Shown: positions 22,788-36,687 of the stretch, one piece after another
How positions within the stretch are numbered: position 1 is the first letter of the stretch
Layout of the letters: each line of letters opens with the position of its first letter
DNA from: Strix aluco
Taxonomy: Eukaryota; Chordata; Aves; Strigiformes; Strigidae
DNA length: 64,000 nucleotides
Direction of reading: 5' to 3'
NCBI RefSeq assembly: GCF_031877795.1
Contig: NC_133943.1
Coordinates: 8,053,001 to 8,117,000 of the forward strand
Made by a program: the position numbers and the translations under genes
The notes under the pieces: generated by a model
Database searches by the model: none
What the model was told of the DNA's origin: nothing
Seen by the model: only the letters and a program-made list of their open reading frames with translations

Positions 22788-24354
22788 GTGCTGCTCTTTT
22801 TGCTAGTTTCATCAGACTGTGATTTAGGCACAAATATTTTTATCCCAGGGTCTTTGGTGGTGAATTTTTGACATGTAGCTGCCCCCCTTATGCAGAAAGC
22901 CCAGCCCAGTGAGACTCTGCCGGGGCACTCAGCCCGACACCTGTGCAAGTAGGCAAAAATTATTACCCATGGATTTGTGCGAACCTGTCAATTTATAAGG
23001 GGAACTGGGATCCTTCTGGATGGGTGTTGCTCCTCGTGGCTCTCCAGGAGGAAGCTGTCTCAGCCTCATCTGCTCTGCGTGATGCCTAAATCGCAGGGTG
23101 GAGGGTCTCTGCAGCTGGGCAGCAGTCAGCACTCAATGCCACATCCTCACCACCCCAAGAGTTGCTGCACCCCACTTTCCTCAGGAGGGGATGGGGGGAG
23201 AAGAGTCTGCAGTTTTAGAGTGTGGTTGTTTTCCTGAGCTGAAATGGCAAGAAACATTGTGTCTAAAGATGACAGGCTTAATTTGCAGTGTCATTAACCA
23301 GAGCCGAAACCCTAGATGGGCTGGGTCTCCTGTGTGCAGTGTGCTTGCTTCCAGCGCTGCAGCTGATCTTTCTCTGATTCTGCCAGATAAAGGCCTTTGT
23401 GGGTCCATTTCCCTCCCTCAGACCTTGTTTTTCTTCACATGGATGTTATTATTTAGTATACAGGACGAGGAAGCCGTTTCTCCCCCTCTCACACGCATCC
23501 ATAGCGAGTGAATGTGCCCCCTGTAACGCACCGGCTCCCCAAGCACGCTTGTGATCCCCCATGTATTTTCAGGGGGTTCGAATAAGCACAAAGCACAATC
23601 CTCAGGAAGCATCCCTTCTCACTAGGAGAAAAACTGTCATTTCCAAGCTGGCTACAGCCTTGAGATCTCATGAAATAAGCCCCAGGATCCGACCCAGGGG
23701 TAGTGTGGTGAGGCTGGGACAAGCTACAGGTGGGCAGCAGGACCGGGAAGGCCCACAAAAGCCCTGTAACCACCCGTCTCTTGGTGCCAGCTGCGGTTAC
23801 AAACCACATTCCCGGTTAAAAGCAGCTGCTGGGACCCAAACATGCTGGATGTGGAGGGCAACCCCAGGACAGGTGAGCTGGGCAGCAGCGTTCGGCCATG
23901 CCAGTGGTTCTGCTGGGCTTAGAGACACGGGCAGGTAAGCACAAACGGCTTTTTTTAATGAACATGGTTGCTCTGGGCTCTGAGCAGCCCCTGCCTTGGC
24001 AAGCAGAGAGCTGGGGGAAAAGGGACTCGCACAAAGCTTGCTGGCAAGTGAGCAGCGGAGCTGAGCGAGCTGCTGGCCTGCGCTTGCATGAGCCAGCAAG
24101 GTCAGAGAACGGTAGGAAAAAATACCGCAATAGGCAAAGCATCTCCCATTTGCCCCTAAGCTCCAGCTCTTCCTGTGCTGATAACGAGCCTAGTAAATCT
24201 CCCTACAGCAGTGAGGCGCTTTTTTTTTTTTTTTATCCCCTCTCCTGCCCTCACAGCGGTGCCTTGTCAGACAGGGCTGGCTGCAGGAGCCGTGGGGGGG
24301 GAATACCCCAAAGCAATTTCTCGGCAGGGAAATACCCGAAAGCAATGCAGCCTG

Positions 24355-24378
24355 CCCCCCGCCCCCCCCCCCCCCCCC
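24355..24378. repeat. Poly-C tract
   Basis: C6, one G, then C17. This is a mononucleotide tract on the plus strand, whose length may also be uncertain in the assembly. Confidence 0.9.
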
Positions 24379-27300
24379 GAGCATCCTGGCAGGCTCCAGA
24401 AGCCCCAAGCCCTGCCATGCAGTGCAGGATGGCAGCTGGGTGCAGGCAGGAGCTGTCTCCTCTCTAATTGTCCCCCTGGAGCCCTATGGCCGAGCCACTT
24501 GTTGATATCTTGGGCCATGATGTCTGGTGCCGGGGTGACTCAGGCAATATTGCAGACTGATACAGCCCCTCCGCCCCACACCGACAGGGATGCAGGGCAA
24601 GAGCAGCGCAGGAAAACCCAGACTATACATGTCCAAAGCCTCCCTTGCCTTAGTGCTTCTGCTGAAATGGGGAGCTTGTGCCCTGAGCAGGCTCCCATTG
24701 GTAGGCTGGTGCTCAGCCCTGGGCTGTATGAACCCGAGTCACCTGCTAGATGTGTGTCATGGCTTGTGGCTGGATGCATGGCAGTGACGTGGGAGAGCTT
24801 GAGCCTGCTCAAATCCAGGCAGGATCCAACATCGTTGCTCTGAAAAAGCAGCTCTGTGTGTGCTCGGCAGCAGGATGGGGTTTTCTCAGTTTGGGAGTCG
24901 TGGTGGGACCACAGGGCTAATAATTTCCCATGTAGGAGATGGCCACAATGTCACCTCCTGATTTCTCTCTCATGGGTGATAAAGACCCAGGATGCCTTTA
25001 TTGTCCCGCCACGCTGCTGTCCCCTCCGTGCGGCCAGGCCCCTGCCATCGAATTGGCCATGTGCCATGGCTGGGCTGCTGCCCCGTCAGGACCTTCCTCC
25101 TTCCCTCCCACTCCAGCAAACGCTGTTGGTTTTCCTCTTCCTCTCCCACATCCCTCATAAATTTCCCGTTGCCGGCTCCGCCAGCGCCATGTTCCCATTA
25201 AACCTTGCAGGCTGATTGCATCTGTCAGTGTCACTGTCTGGGACTGGAATGTGTCACCCAGCTCTAGAGGAGTCATTTATTTAGCCGTAGCAGAGCATTT
25301 CAGGACAAAGTGCTGGGTTAGATCACGGTGGGACAGTCTTCCTGCGGTGGTAAGCGCCAATCCATCTCACGCAGTGGGAGGAAAGTGCCGCTGCTGGATT
25401 CTTTCCTATTTATTTTTCCTAAACAGAGGGCTGAGGAGTGCGAGAGTCACCTACCAGCAGGATCCTGCACTTTGCTGGAGCGTCCTAAAGAAAGGAACTT
25501 TGCTTTAAAAAGTCTCCAAAACCCGTGAGTCTGAAGCAGACATTTTTTACCACCCTCCCTGTCCTGTCTCGCTGTTTCAGTAAGGACTCTTGGGGTGCCC
25601 AAATGGTGTCAGGGGTGGCCCCACAGCTGGGTGTGCTTCAGGGACCCTGCCATGTGGTGGCAAGGGCTGGGGCTTGTAGGGTCTGGGATGTCTGTGGTGG
25701 TGGACGAAGGACGTACAACTGCGTCCCAGCATGGCCCTGTGTTCCTGCCAGCAGTGAGGGCAGGGAAGCGCTGGTGATGACAGAGCAGTGACGATGGGGA
25801 GCAGCCAGCCATGATGTGCCCATGCCCACACCACATGAAGCAGGTCCTTAATGCTGAGGAGGGGGTTGTCTTGTAGGTGTTCGATGTAATAATCAGACTT
25901 TCAGGGTTAAAACATAAAATGAAAGTAGATGCCTGCTCTCGTTACATGTGTAAGCTTGCAGCAGGAATCCCGGGTGCTGGGAAATACTCTGTCTTGGCTA
26001 TGGCATTCCCCATCCCTGCCTGGTAAGAGCTCATCCCCATAATGGCAGGGAGGTGTGTTTTGGGGGGGGACAGACTGATGGAAATGAGGAGCCAAAGGGA
26101 CGGCTGGTGACCACAAGGACAGACACCTTCTGCACCAGCTGTGCAGCAGGAGCGAGTCATCCTCGGTGCAGCAGTGAAGGACTCAGCAGCATTCCTTTGG
26201 GATACATGCCCTTGGGTGGTACCGTGCCACTGGTAGCAGGTTTCCTGTTGCTTTTTCCTGGCTACCTGTGCTGATGTCCTCCGGGGGAGGGCTCAGATGC
26301 TCTGGGAAGCGCCTCTCCTCGGGGTGCTGCCCGGTGACCTGCATATGGTAGGGGTGGAAGAGACAGTCAGTCTGTATTGCTTTGTTTATAAGAACATATT
26401 TGCAGTGATTGATGTCTGAGCTGGGGAAGTATGCTTGCAAGTGGGACTTTAAAACATGAATCAAACAATGTTTGGAATACATACGCTGCTCTGTCAAACA
26501 TTTCTCAGCGGTTGGAGTCTGCAGAGCCCGCGCGTCCAGAGGTACCAGTGCCTGTGTGGAGGTGTCTGGAGGGAAAGTATCCGCCCCGCTGCGAGGGTGA
26601 GCGCGGGCATCCTTCAGCCTCAGCATCACCTCTCAACACCAAGAGGCTGCTGGGGACAGGTTAGGGTTTGCACCCACAGCCGCTCTGCCGAGGGGTGCGT
26701 GTGGAGGTGTCCCGTTAAGCGCGGTCCATCACGGGACATTCCTTTACACGACACTCCTTACTGCCAAATCGTCCCCCGGGGCTGCCGAGGAATGAAAGCG
26801 GCCCTGGAGGACAGAGTCAGCTTTCAGGCTTCCTTCCCCTCCAGATAACCCGATTGCCCGTGGAGAGAAGAAAGGTCTGGAAGGGGCGGGCTGTATCCAG
26901 ATGTTCACTAAGTGCATTAAGACCCTCAGCCAGAGGAGCACATGCTTCAGGTTAAGCCCCTGAGCAGTCCCAGCTGCAGCAGTATTAATGAAGTCTTCAG
27001 TTAATCGTTTGCTGAATGCTCTCCCTGATAAGGGCCGGGGTGGTTTATAGGGGACAAGGAATCTTCCTGGGGTTTCTCTTTGCATGTCCTGCTTGGGAAG
27101 TCCTGTGTGGGCATCCCTCCATACGGGTGTGGCCGCTGTCATGCCACCTCCTTTGCCCATGGAGCGGGGTGGGTTTCCTAATTAAGAGAGTTGCCCACAC
27201 CCTTCATGCAGGGGTTGTGGAACTGGCCCTGCATTTTCTGAAGTCTGCTTTCTCCTCCATTCATAGGGATGTTACTGCTTCCCATCACCCATGGGGTGGG

Positions 27301-28009
27301 GCTGGACGTGGTTCATTCATCTCAGCAGAACCAACTGCTGAAATCACTGCCAGCTGTCGGGACACCTTTGCGCCAGCTGCCCCATCCCACTTTCTCCAGG
27401 TCCCAGGGGATATCTTGTCCTCCCAGCCCCGAGCCAGCCCTGGGCCATCACTTCATCCCACCAGAGAGAATCCAGCCCTACCAGCTGATCTGGGTGATAC
27501 CTTCAGCCTCGGGGATGTGCACACATGACCTGATGGCACCAGGTGATGTGCCACGCTCAGAGGAGCATCCTCGCCCTGGCAAGCTGTCCTGGTGAGCAGG
27601 GTGATGCCAAACCCGCCCTTCCTGGGAAAGGGATCGGTTGGGGACAGACTCAGGGGTGTGGTGCCATCTGGCTGCCATTCGCTGGCTGTAAATGACATTT
27701 CCAGCCCCGGATTGGGTGAGGGCATTTGGGACTGAGAGGGATACCAGAAACTGGGCATCCCTCCAGGACAGGCAGACTTTCCTTGTTGGGTCTCTCTGCC
27801 TGCTGCTGCCCTTGGGGACAGTGGCTCTGCCTGTCTCGTTCCTCCACTTAGCCATTATTTATTTATTTTCCCCAGGAACCCCAAGAAAACCATTAGAAAG
27901 ATATTTTTGATCCATGAAAACCAGAAGGACCTCTGTTCCTCCACCCAAGCACACCACTCTCGTACGAAGTCTCCTTAACCACGCACACGGAAAACGCATC
28001 CCGTGAGCA

Positions 28010-28440
28010 GATCCCCTTCTCTCGCGGGTCCGCTTTCATTGCCTTTTAGCACAAGGGAGATTTATTCACTCTGCGGGTATTTTTAAAAGGTATTTTCTTT
28101 ACAGCTGGGCTTCTCCTGCTTAGGCAAGATTAGGAGATCGTATTTCATGACTTGTGGTGGATTCCCTTTCTGAAGCTCTAATGAACTATGGATGAGTGAC
28201 TGTGGTAATCCAGTCTGTGCAGGAGCTCGTTAAAGTCGCCGAGTCCGTTATAATAACTAGCTACATCTGATCAGATTACTTCTTTAAATCGCTGATTCCA
28301 CTGGCATATAAGAGTCTGCTCTTACGCCAGCACGGGCAGCAGGAGCTTTGCTCTGTGCTCAGTGAGTGCCGGGATCTTGCCTTGTGCGCTGCTAACGAGG
28401 CACAATTTGATTAACTCTCATTTCAGAAAGGGCATGGGAT
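28010..28440. promoter_or_regulatory. Candidate conserved noncoding element
   Basis: A complex AT-leaning block holds GATTTATTCACT, TCTAATGAAC, TTATAATAACTAGC, CTGATCAGATTAC and TTGATTAACTC. A TATA-like GCATATAAGAG occurs near 28305. It is non-repetitive, lacks a long frame, and is bordered by GC-rich DNA. An enhancer is the simplest reading; a promoter of an unannotated noncoding transcript is also possible. Confidence 0.25.
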
Positions 28441-31400
28441 TTCCCTTCGCTGCTTTGCTCTGGCTGGAACATTCAGCCTCGCGTCCCGCTGGAGGCGAGC
28501 GACTGGTACAAAGAAATGATCCGGCCATTTCCCAGTTATAAATAGAGATTTTGGGAGAGGACTGGCAAGCAGCTGCCTGGGGCCGAATCCAGCCCAGGCC
28601 CATGTGAATGGCACCAGGGCAGCCGAGCGGCGGGGGAAGCCGGCGCTTCCAGAGCTGCGCCCTGCAAAGAGCAGCTGCCCGGTGCAAGCCTGCCCTGTCC
28701 TACACTTGCCGCCCCAATGAGCCTGCAGCCCCCACCACGGCATTGTGCCACCCCCATGGCAGTGGGGCTCACAGCCCCAGAGCCACGGGATGGAGCCCAG
28801 CCCAGTGTCCCGGTAAAACGGAGCCCAGCACACTGGTAAAACAGGGTGCAGCCCCACTGGCAGCGGGGTCTGCTCTCCTGCCCCACACTGAGGTGGTCGT
28901 CCCGACCCCTGCCCGTATCCCTTCCTTATTGAAAGCAGAAGCAGGCAGCCCAGCAAATATCCAGAGGGGGGGGGTGGGAAGAAAAGGCCAGATCCATCTG
29001 CAAAAACACAGGCAGAAATGTTTCTTTGTCTTGGGAAGTGTCAGCGAAAGAAATTCCCTTTGAGGATAGGTTTGTATTTGCAAGACTTCAAACCCCTCAT
29101 CTGGACAATAACAGCTTCTGTCTAAGGGAATCAGGCCCGTAAGGTACTGGCCAAGCCTGGAGTATTAGACATTAGGACGGTAATTAGGGCTCTGGTGCTG
29201 ATAAGGGTGCAGACCTCAGCCACCTTCTGCTCTGCTCATGCCAGAGGAGTGAGTGTGCATCACGCCCGGCTCTTTGCAGGGCTCCCAACGGCGCAGAGGC
29301 ACTGGGGGATGTAAACAATCCGTGGTCTGGCCCGGCCAGGGCTCTCCATCGCTGCCACGCTGGCTAGCACCGGCCCGAGGAGCGGTGAGCAGCCAGAGTC
29401 CGGCTCAGCACCGGCGCCCCACACTCAGCAAAAGGGGAATGAGCTCAGCAATCATGGCAAACAGGTCCCTGCTGGCAGCGTAACATCAAACCTAAATCAG
29501 TATGGGGAAAAAAAGATGATTTTTTTTTTCTCATCTTGGCTGCTCATGACATGCCAAACCCTGGCAGCTCCCGCTCAACCACGGGTTTGGCATAGGATGG
29601 CAGCTCCTGTCAGCGTGTGGGTCCCTGAGAGCAGGCACACCCAAACACATTCAGGACGAAAGAAAGCTGGGTCCTGGGCTTTACAGCTGCCAGCCCTGTA
29701 AAAACCAAGGATCTGCCTTCGCTGCCTCCTTAGTCCCCTGGCAGGGAGTGCCAGGGCTGGCAAAGGGGCTCGTGCCAGCACCGCACAGCCCCAGGCTGCA
29801 GAAGAGGAGGTCGATGCACAGGTCTGCAGGCAAAGAAAGGCCGCCGGGGACTTCTGATCATCTCATTAACTCACGAGAACGGCAGAAAATAATTGCTCGT
29901 GGTTCAATGCAGTCCATCTGTGTGGGATTTTCTCAATAATAAGTGCATACGGCCTGGTTTTAATGTTTTTCAACGTTTTTTAAACTGAAACATTTCCTAG
30001 TGCTGAAGCCCGGGCAGAAATCAGTTCCAGCCCTGGGGGCAGCGAGGGGATTTAGAGGCACAAGTCTCAGGTTGATTTTTTAACAGGGTTCGTACAAACT
30101 ATCCTGCTCATAATGCTCATGTAATTGATGCTTTTGAATACTCTGAGGAGACCAAGGTCCTCTGAGGCTTTGAAAGTATGTTTTACAGTATTTTCTGATG
30201 TGATACATAAAAAAACTCCTAATCATGAGTCAGGCAAGGAAAGCTCCTGAGACCGACTTAAAATTATTTACACACACCCCTTTTTAACTGATCGCATTTA
30301 AAGCTTTTCAAAATGCTTTTTTTTTTTTTTTTTTTTTAGCAAAAGCTGATTTTTCACGCAGTCACAGGACTCTGGCAGTTTTGGTGTAAAACCTGCCCTA
30401 CAGCCAGCTGTGCGGAGGGCAGAACGCGTCGGCCGAGGCTGGGCTGTGCTCTCCTGCACAATTCTTCAAAACAGGAGATGATTTGTCTTATTTCCCTGCA
30501 AGATGCGTCTTGAAACTTATCTTGAGTCCAGTAGCAAGTGACTGCGAGGAGTTTTGGTCATCAGGATGGATGAAGCGATGGGGTCTGTCCTTTCCAGACC
30601 CCGATTCTCCCCGTCCGTGAAAGCCAAGCAGGTAACTGGAGCAATATACCCAGGATAAGGGAACTTCACAGGCATCTTGCAGACCCGCACACACTCGTTA
30701 AAGTGATGCTCTGACCCCTGGCAAAAGTCTATCCTAGTAATTTCCCCATGTCCTGAAACGCCGGGCATTTATTGCAGCTTTGCTCCACCATTTTTCCCCC
30801 ACAGAAAGTGTGGGGGGCTGCACACCCTGCCTGCCCCACGTCTCGGCCCCACTGCCAGCAGCCCCAGCCCCTGCCCTATCTGGTAACTGGGGAGGGAGTG
30901 AGAAGTAACCCTTCTAATCCCTTATCAGGTTTGTCTGCTTAATCCCTCTTTTAAGTGGCACCGAGTTAACTGTCTGCCTTTCCAGCAGCATTGCTTGGGC
31001 GGGAGCGGTGCACCCCACAAGGGTCGTGGTGGCTCCCCCGGGCCCCTCTGTGCCTGGACCGTGGTGTGAGGCTGCCGGAGCCCCAGTGTCACCCAGCCCC
31101 GCCGTCTCGCCCCGGCTCTCTGCTCGGGGCTGCCTCCATGAGACAAAGCAGACCCTGTCCCCACTATCCCTCCTGTCCTACCCATCCCAGGGGTCCCGTG
31201 GGTGTAGCAGCGCCCACCCCGAAGACACCCCCCGATGGAGTGGGTTTGGTGGTGTGTCCAGGGGCTATTTTGGGGAGGGTTTTTTTTCTGGGCTACCATT
31301 GGAAAGTTTGAACGGCACAGGAGTCTGAATCTGGTCCGAAGCATTTCAAATATGCCTCGCCGTGGGCTGGAGTGCCGAGCCTGCCTTAAGTGGGCAAGGG

Positions 31401-32406
31401 ATTTAGTAATTGCAGCCTCCCATCGTCCCGCCAAGGGCACGGGAGCTCAGCTCTGGACGCTGCAAAATACTTGCTGGAGGCTGTGTTGCACAATTTTCCA
31501 CCTACCCCTGAAGCTTGCCATGGAAAACTCGGGCTGAGCCCGAGCTGCTGCACCTGCCCCGGCTGTGGCTTGCATGGTGGGGGGCTTGCGGGGCTTTTCC
31601 AGGGGTTATTGGTTATTTGGATGATAAAGTCCTGGGGAAAACTATTGTAATTAGTAATACTCCAAGAAAGAGAAGCAGAAAATAGAAAAATTGGATTTTG
31701 GGGAAGCTGGCACAGTGCTATGTTGTGCTGGGCATCCCTGCAGCACCCCCGGGGGGTCTTCCAGCATGGCGGGGAAGCAGCCGGCATCTCACCGAGCCTC
31801 ACGTTTTGGGACCTGCCACCAAAACCAAGAGTTCCCCTTCCCCATGTGCTTACTGAATGGTTTGGGTTTCACAGCTGTCCCCAAAAATATGTAATGGGGA
31901 AACATGGAGATTTTGGTGAAGGAAAGCCACCAAGAAGCTTCATTTAAAGGTTGCAATGTGTTTTAGGTGACCTCAGTAGTTTTGGTTCGGTTTTGGAGGA
32001 GACACTTTCCAGCTTGCAGTCATTTTTTGTTTAAGCCCTTCAAATCACAGAAAGTGAACTTAGGGCAGAGAGGAAACATCTCCCAGACACGGAAAACCAA
32101 TTTGAGTTTTTAAATGGCACTTGGCCTTTTTCAGCCCATACCCCAGGCATCCCTCTGGCCTCACCAGAGCTGTTCCAGGTTTGATTGGAATTTATAAATA
32201 ATATTGTTTACCCCGAAATTTACACTTTTTGGAGTGATTATGTATTTCTCCAACTGGTTTTTTGTTGCTGATGGATAAGGCCAATTTGGGCCATGGAAAT
32301 GAAAGGGTGGCAGTGGGTTTTTTCCCTGGGTGGCTTCATGAGGAGTGGTGTGTCCCAGCATAGCCCAGCTGGCACCTGCAGTGGGGACACACACCGGGAG
32401 CAGGGT

Positions 32407-32655
32407 GATCTATCCCAGAAAGTGGGTCACATGCTGGAAATGGGTGACATATGCTGGGAAAGGTGTGATGCATGCCAGGAAGGGGTGACACACTGGGAAT
32501 GGGGTGACACACACCAGGATGGTGGTGGCATACATGCTGGGAAGAGCATGACACATGCCAGCAACAGGTGACGCTTGCTGGGAAGGGGGGGACAGACATC
32601 AAGAAGGGAGTGACAGACATTGAGAAGGGGGTGGCACATGCCAGGAAGGGGGTGA
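32407..32655. repeat. Degenerate minisatellite, about 20-21 bp unit
   Basis: About twelve diverged copies of a unit like ACATGCTGGGAAGGGGTGAC run head to tail, with unit lengths from about 18 to 23 bases. Copies differ strongly from one another, so the array is old or arose by irregular slippage. Short open frames across it simply read the repeat. Confidence 0.85.
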
Positions 32656-35600
32656 TCCCCACCAGGAGAGCAGGGCAGGACCTCATGTCCCAGCCCAGCA
32701 GCTGCAGATGGCATGGGGCAGCCAGGACAGCGTTGGTGTGAAGTAGCATGGCCAGATCCTGTGGTTTTGGGCCACCTCAGCTGTCACATGCATGTGCCAG
32801 CATGTGGGGCTGCCCTGAGGTGGAGCGATGTGCCATGGAGCCGCTGCTTCCCTCTGCCCAACAGCAATACCCGCCACTGGTGCTCAAGCTGTGGCTAATG
32901 TCCTTTCACCGTGTATTATACAAATAATATAAATAACTCGTCCTCGGACTTCAAACATGCCACTTCAGATGTATGGTGGGAGATTACAGAGTTTGTTAAA
33001 GCTCAGGTCTTCAATCACCCGGGCAGCTTCGAAGCTGCTCACTAAAATACAGATCAATGCTTCAATTTTATGGGAGGCCTGTCCCATGTGACCAGACTCA
33101 AATCCCTTATTTTATGGCTTGCTTATACATTCCTGGTGAAAAACGGTTTACATTTTGGGCCCCGGGAGCTCTCCTAAATCAGCTGCCAGGTTTTTGCAGC
33201 TGGTAGTAAAGGGAAGCGCTGTCATCGGGCTGCCCGGAGGTGAACAAACGAGCCGCCAAGCACGGGACCGACAGCTCTCCCCGAGCCATGAGCCAGCTCC
33301 CCGGCTACTACTGCGGCAAGGACACCACTCTGGTGAGGGGACACCGGCTGTGACACCCTGGGCACCCCACCAGCGGTGCCGGCCCCACGGCAGCATCTCC
33401 CTCAGGAGATCCCAAAGCTTCGGGGCTTCAGAAACATGCGGATGAAAGGGTTAAGCTGGGCTGGACGGCTGGGGAGGAGAGGGATGCTAATCCCCCAGCT
33501 CTGGCTGCTGCTAATTATTTGCTGATTCAGCTGCCGAGCTGAGCCGAGCCCCAAAGCGGGGCCTTGGCCCACGCCTGTGCTGGGGATGCTCGGGGCTTGG
33601 CGTCGCCTGTTTTCTCTTGAGAGCCAGGGCCGAGTGCGGTGCCCGAGCCCCGGCTGCCCTTCTGCCTTGAGAGCGGCAGTGCATGGCAAGCAGTTTTTGC
33701 AGGGAAACTGAGGCACAGGTTATCCCTGGGCAGAGCGGAAGGAGTCATGATTTTATCCTGTCATCTTCCTGCAGTGTTTCACCCCTTCCTTTCACCAGTG
33801 ACTGTGAGAAAGGTCCCCTTGAAGGACCCCAAGGCCTGATGAGGACCAGAGCTGCCGCCCGCCGCAATGGCACGGGGACGTGTCACAGGGGCAGAGCTCA
33901 GCAGCACACTCCCACCTTTGCCCGCTGCATCGTGTCCCCTCCTTTAATGAGCACAACAAGCTGCCAGCGTTTCCCAGCAGCAAAGTCCCTTGAGGTTACC
34001 ACTAACAAAGTCCCCTCCACAGTCCATAAACCCCCCGTTGTTGGCTGCCACCTTGCCCGGGCAGCTTCGGCGTTGAGTTATGGCTGGGCTCTTAGCTCTT
34101 GCCAGCCAAGCAGAGCACAAGGTCGGTAGCAGGCGATGGCCATAACTCCTGCCTGTATAACCACCTCCTCGCCCCGGCTCCTTCCCAACGGTGCCGTGAC
34201 AGAAAGCAACTGCTTTGCCACAGAAGGGACCTTGGGCTGCAGCCAGCGGAGGTGGAAGGAGCCCAAAGGATGAAGGTGGGTGCCCCATTGTGCTGATGGG
34301 GTGGTGAACCCAAGCAAATCCAAAGCAATGGTTGGATGTGACGCTGTGGAATGGAAGGATGGCTGAGCTCATGGGACACACAGCTTTTCCCTCCCATTAT
34401 TTCCCGATGAGGATACCGGCATGGGAATGGAAAGCCCCACAGCGAGATCTCACCCAGCCCACTCCCCAGCTCTCCTGATGAGGAGGTTTGTCTCCCCATG
34501 GCGTTACCACAGGTTTTCCACCCGGGGTGGCTGTTTCCCCAGCTCAGCAGCTGAAACTGGCCCCAAAGAGAGCATGTTGCCTCCAGCATGCCCCGAAGCA
34601 GAGAACAGAGCCGCTGCTTCACAACACAGGTGTCTTATGGTACCTAAATCTGTGATGGGATGGTCTGAAATCCAGTTGGGCTGAGCTCCTCCAGCTCCTG
34701 CCCAGGTGAACTTCAGTGGTACCCGGGCAGTACCCAGAGAAAAGCCAGCTCCTCTCACTGAGACACCCAAAACAAGGTAAAACCAGCCCTTGGTTCCTGA
34801 TCCTGCAGTGCTGAGGTGCCAGTCTCCTGCTCCGGGCATGGCTGGGCAGGGTTCCCTGTCCCCCACTCTGGTGATGGCCAGGACAAGGCTGCAGGAAAAT
34901 GTCAGGCAATCCTATCCCACCCTTATTAAACAAAGCAGGATTTCTGTCTTGAGGAAAGCAGGCAGCATCCTCCTGCTTCCAGCTATTTAGGGGATGGTTG
35001 GAGGTTTTTTCCCTCTTGCAAATGGGTAGCTTCATAAAGAGAAAAAAAAAAAAAAAAAAAAAAGAAAAAGCCATATTCATCTTGCTTTGAAAATGCTGTA
35101 AATAAATCAATTCACTCCCAGGGATAAGCTCTGCCTTCTCTTTGCGGTTGACTCCTGCCAGTGCTAATTGGAGCCAATAGGCACATCATGAGGGGAGCAA
35201 CCCCCTTTACAGGCAACACTTTAGCCTGGCGAGCATGTTTACAGCCTTATTTCAAAGCCTTAAGGAGGAGGGATCTGTCATAAACCCTGGCAGCTTTTGC
35301 CGAGCAAACAGTGCTGCTAGAATATTTAAAAACCCAGCGTTTGGGTGGAAAAATATAGAAAACACATGTGTTTCCATGAGAGCTCTGCTGCAGCTCAGAG
35401 CTGGATTTGTGGCAATGCAGGGCGACCGGGGAGCCTGGCAGGTCCCGAGGGGACGAAGAGCTGTCCCTGGCAGGGATGGGGGACCAGGGCCCAAAGGCAC
35501 TAACAGGTCTGAGTGGCCCTGAGGACTCATTGGGACCCCCACCCTGCCCGTGTCAAGGGATCCACATAAGATCAGCGCAGGGCTCAGGGAGACATATTCC

Positions 35601-36687
35601 TTATAAAGTGTTTCTCCTAAAATGAGCCCTCCAACTTTCGGTGTGCTTGAAGGCTGTGATTTAGAAGAAAATCGCTTTTCCCAGTCAATGAAAGAGCTTG
35701 GTGTTTGTTTTTTTAAAGAAATAAATATCATGAGGAAACTATAGAAGTTAGTAAAGGTGTTTTCAGGATTAGTATTATCTGAAGAAAATACGGAGAGATT
35801 TCCTGCATTAAAGATTTCAATAAGGTTTATAGGGAAAGCACTGTGGATGGGTTGGTGAATGGGTGAAGGAGCCACGCTCTGGGTATGGGATGGTCTGACC
35901 ACAGCCCTTGAGGCTGGAGAAGCAGCAGGACTGGCTGCAGCCAATGCTCCCCGATGCTGGACGCTGCATCTCTTGCTGTGGTGCCTTCTGCTCAGCACAA
36001 CTGCCTCGTCTCTAACACTTGGGGATAAACTAAGTGCAAATAATCAGCAATAATTCAGGTCTTCCTTGTGCAGACCCCCCTGATGGTGCCCTTTGCCACC
36101 CCCCCCCCACCCACAGTAGCTAGTGGTGTGATTTCCCACCCTCTGCAGGGTTAGGACCTCTCTGTCCCACAGCGGGGTAGGGAGCAGGAGGTTGGCAGGA
36201 TTCCAGCGGGGACACAGCTCTGCCACAAGCCTTCCCCCAAAGATGAATGGCTGCCAGTTTTCTTAATCCAGCCACTTTGGAAAAATTGTTTGTTCTCATC
36301 CTGTTTGAAACAGCTTCAAAGTGGCTCCAGTCTAGACTGTGCCAAGATAAATTACAAACCCAAAGCGCTGATATAAACCATAGGGGAAGGAGTCATTTGC
36401 TCTAATGTAATTAAAACAAGATATCATAATGTATGTAAGTATGTATATTTGCAGGCATGCTCTCTCCTGGCAGAGCAGCAGGGAAGGAGCAAGATGCTGC
36501 CAGGCTACTCCCAACAAAGGCTAGACCACCTCCATTGGGGTGGGGGCTTCTGCCCACTTTAGAGAGGGGTTGAGCAGGGAGACCACGCCCCCAGCTCCCA
36601 CCAGCCAATCAGGCTGTGGGAGGCACCTTTGACATCATTACTTCTGGTACAAAAGGTGAAGGGGCTGAGCTCTGCTGTGGAGGTGTG

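Noticed and set aside
23571-23590. GGTTCGAATA resembling a tRNA B box
   Set aside because: No A box or cloverleaf can be drawn at the right distance on either strand.
35042-35063. A22 run (and A17 at 6590, T21 at 30317) as tails of retrocopied genes
   Set aside because: No gene-like sequence or flanking duplication lies beside them. Retrocopies are rare in birds and plain homopolymers explain them.
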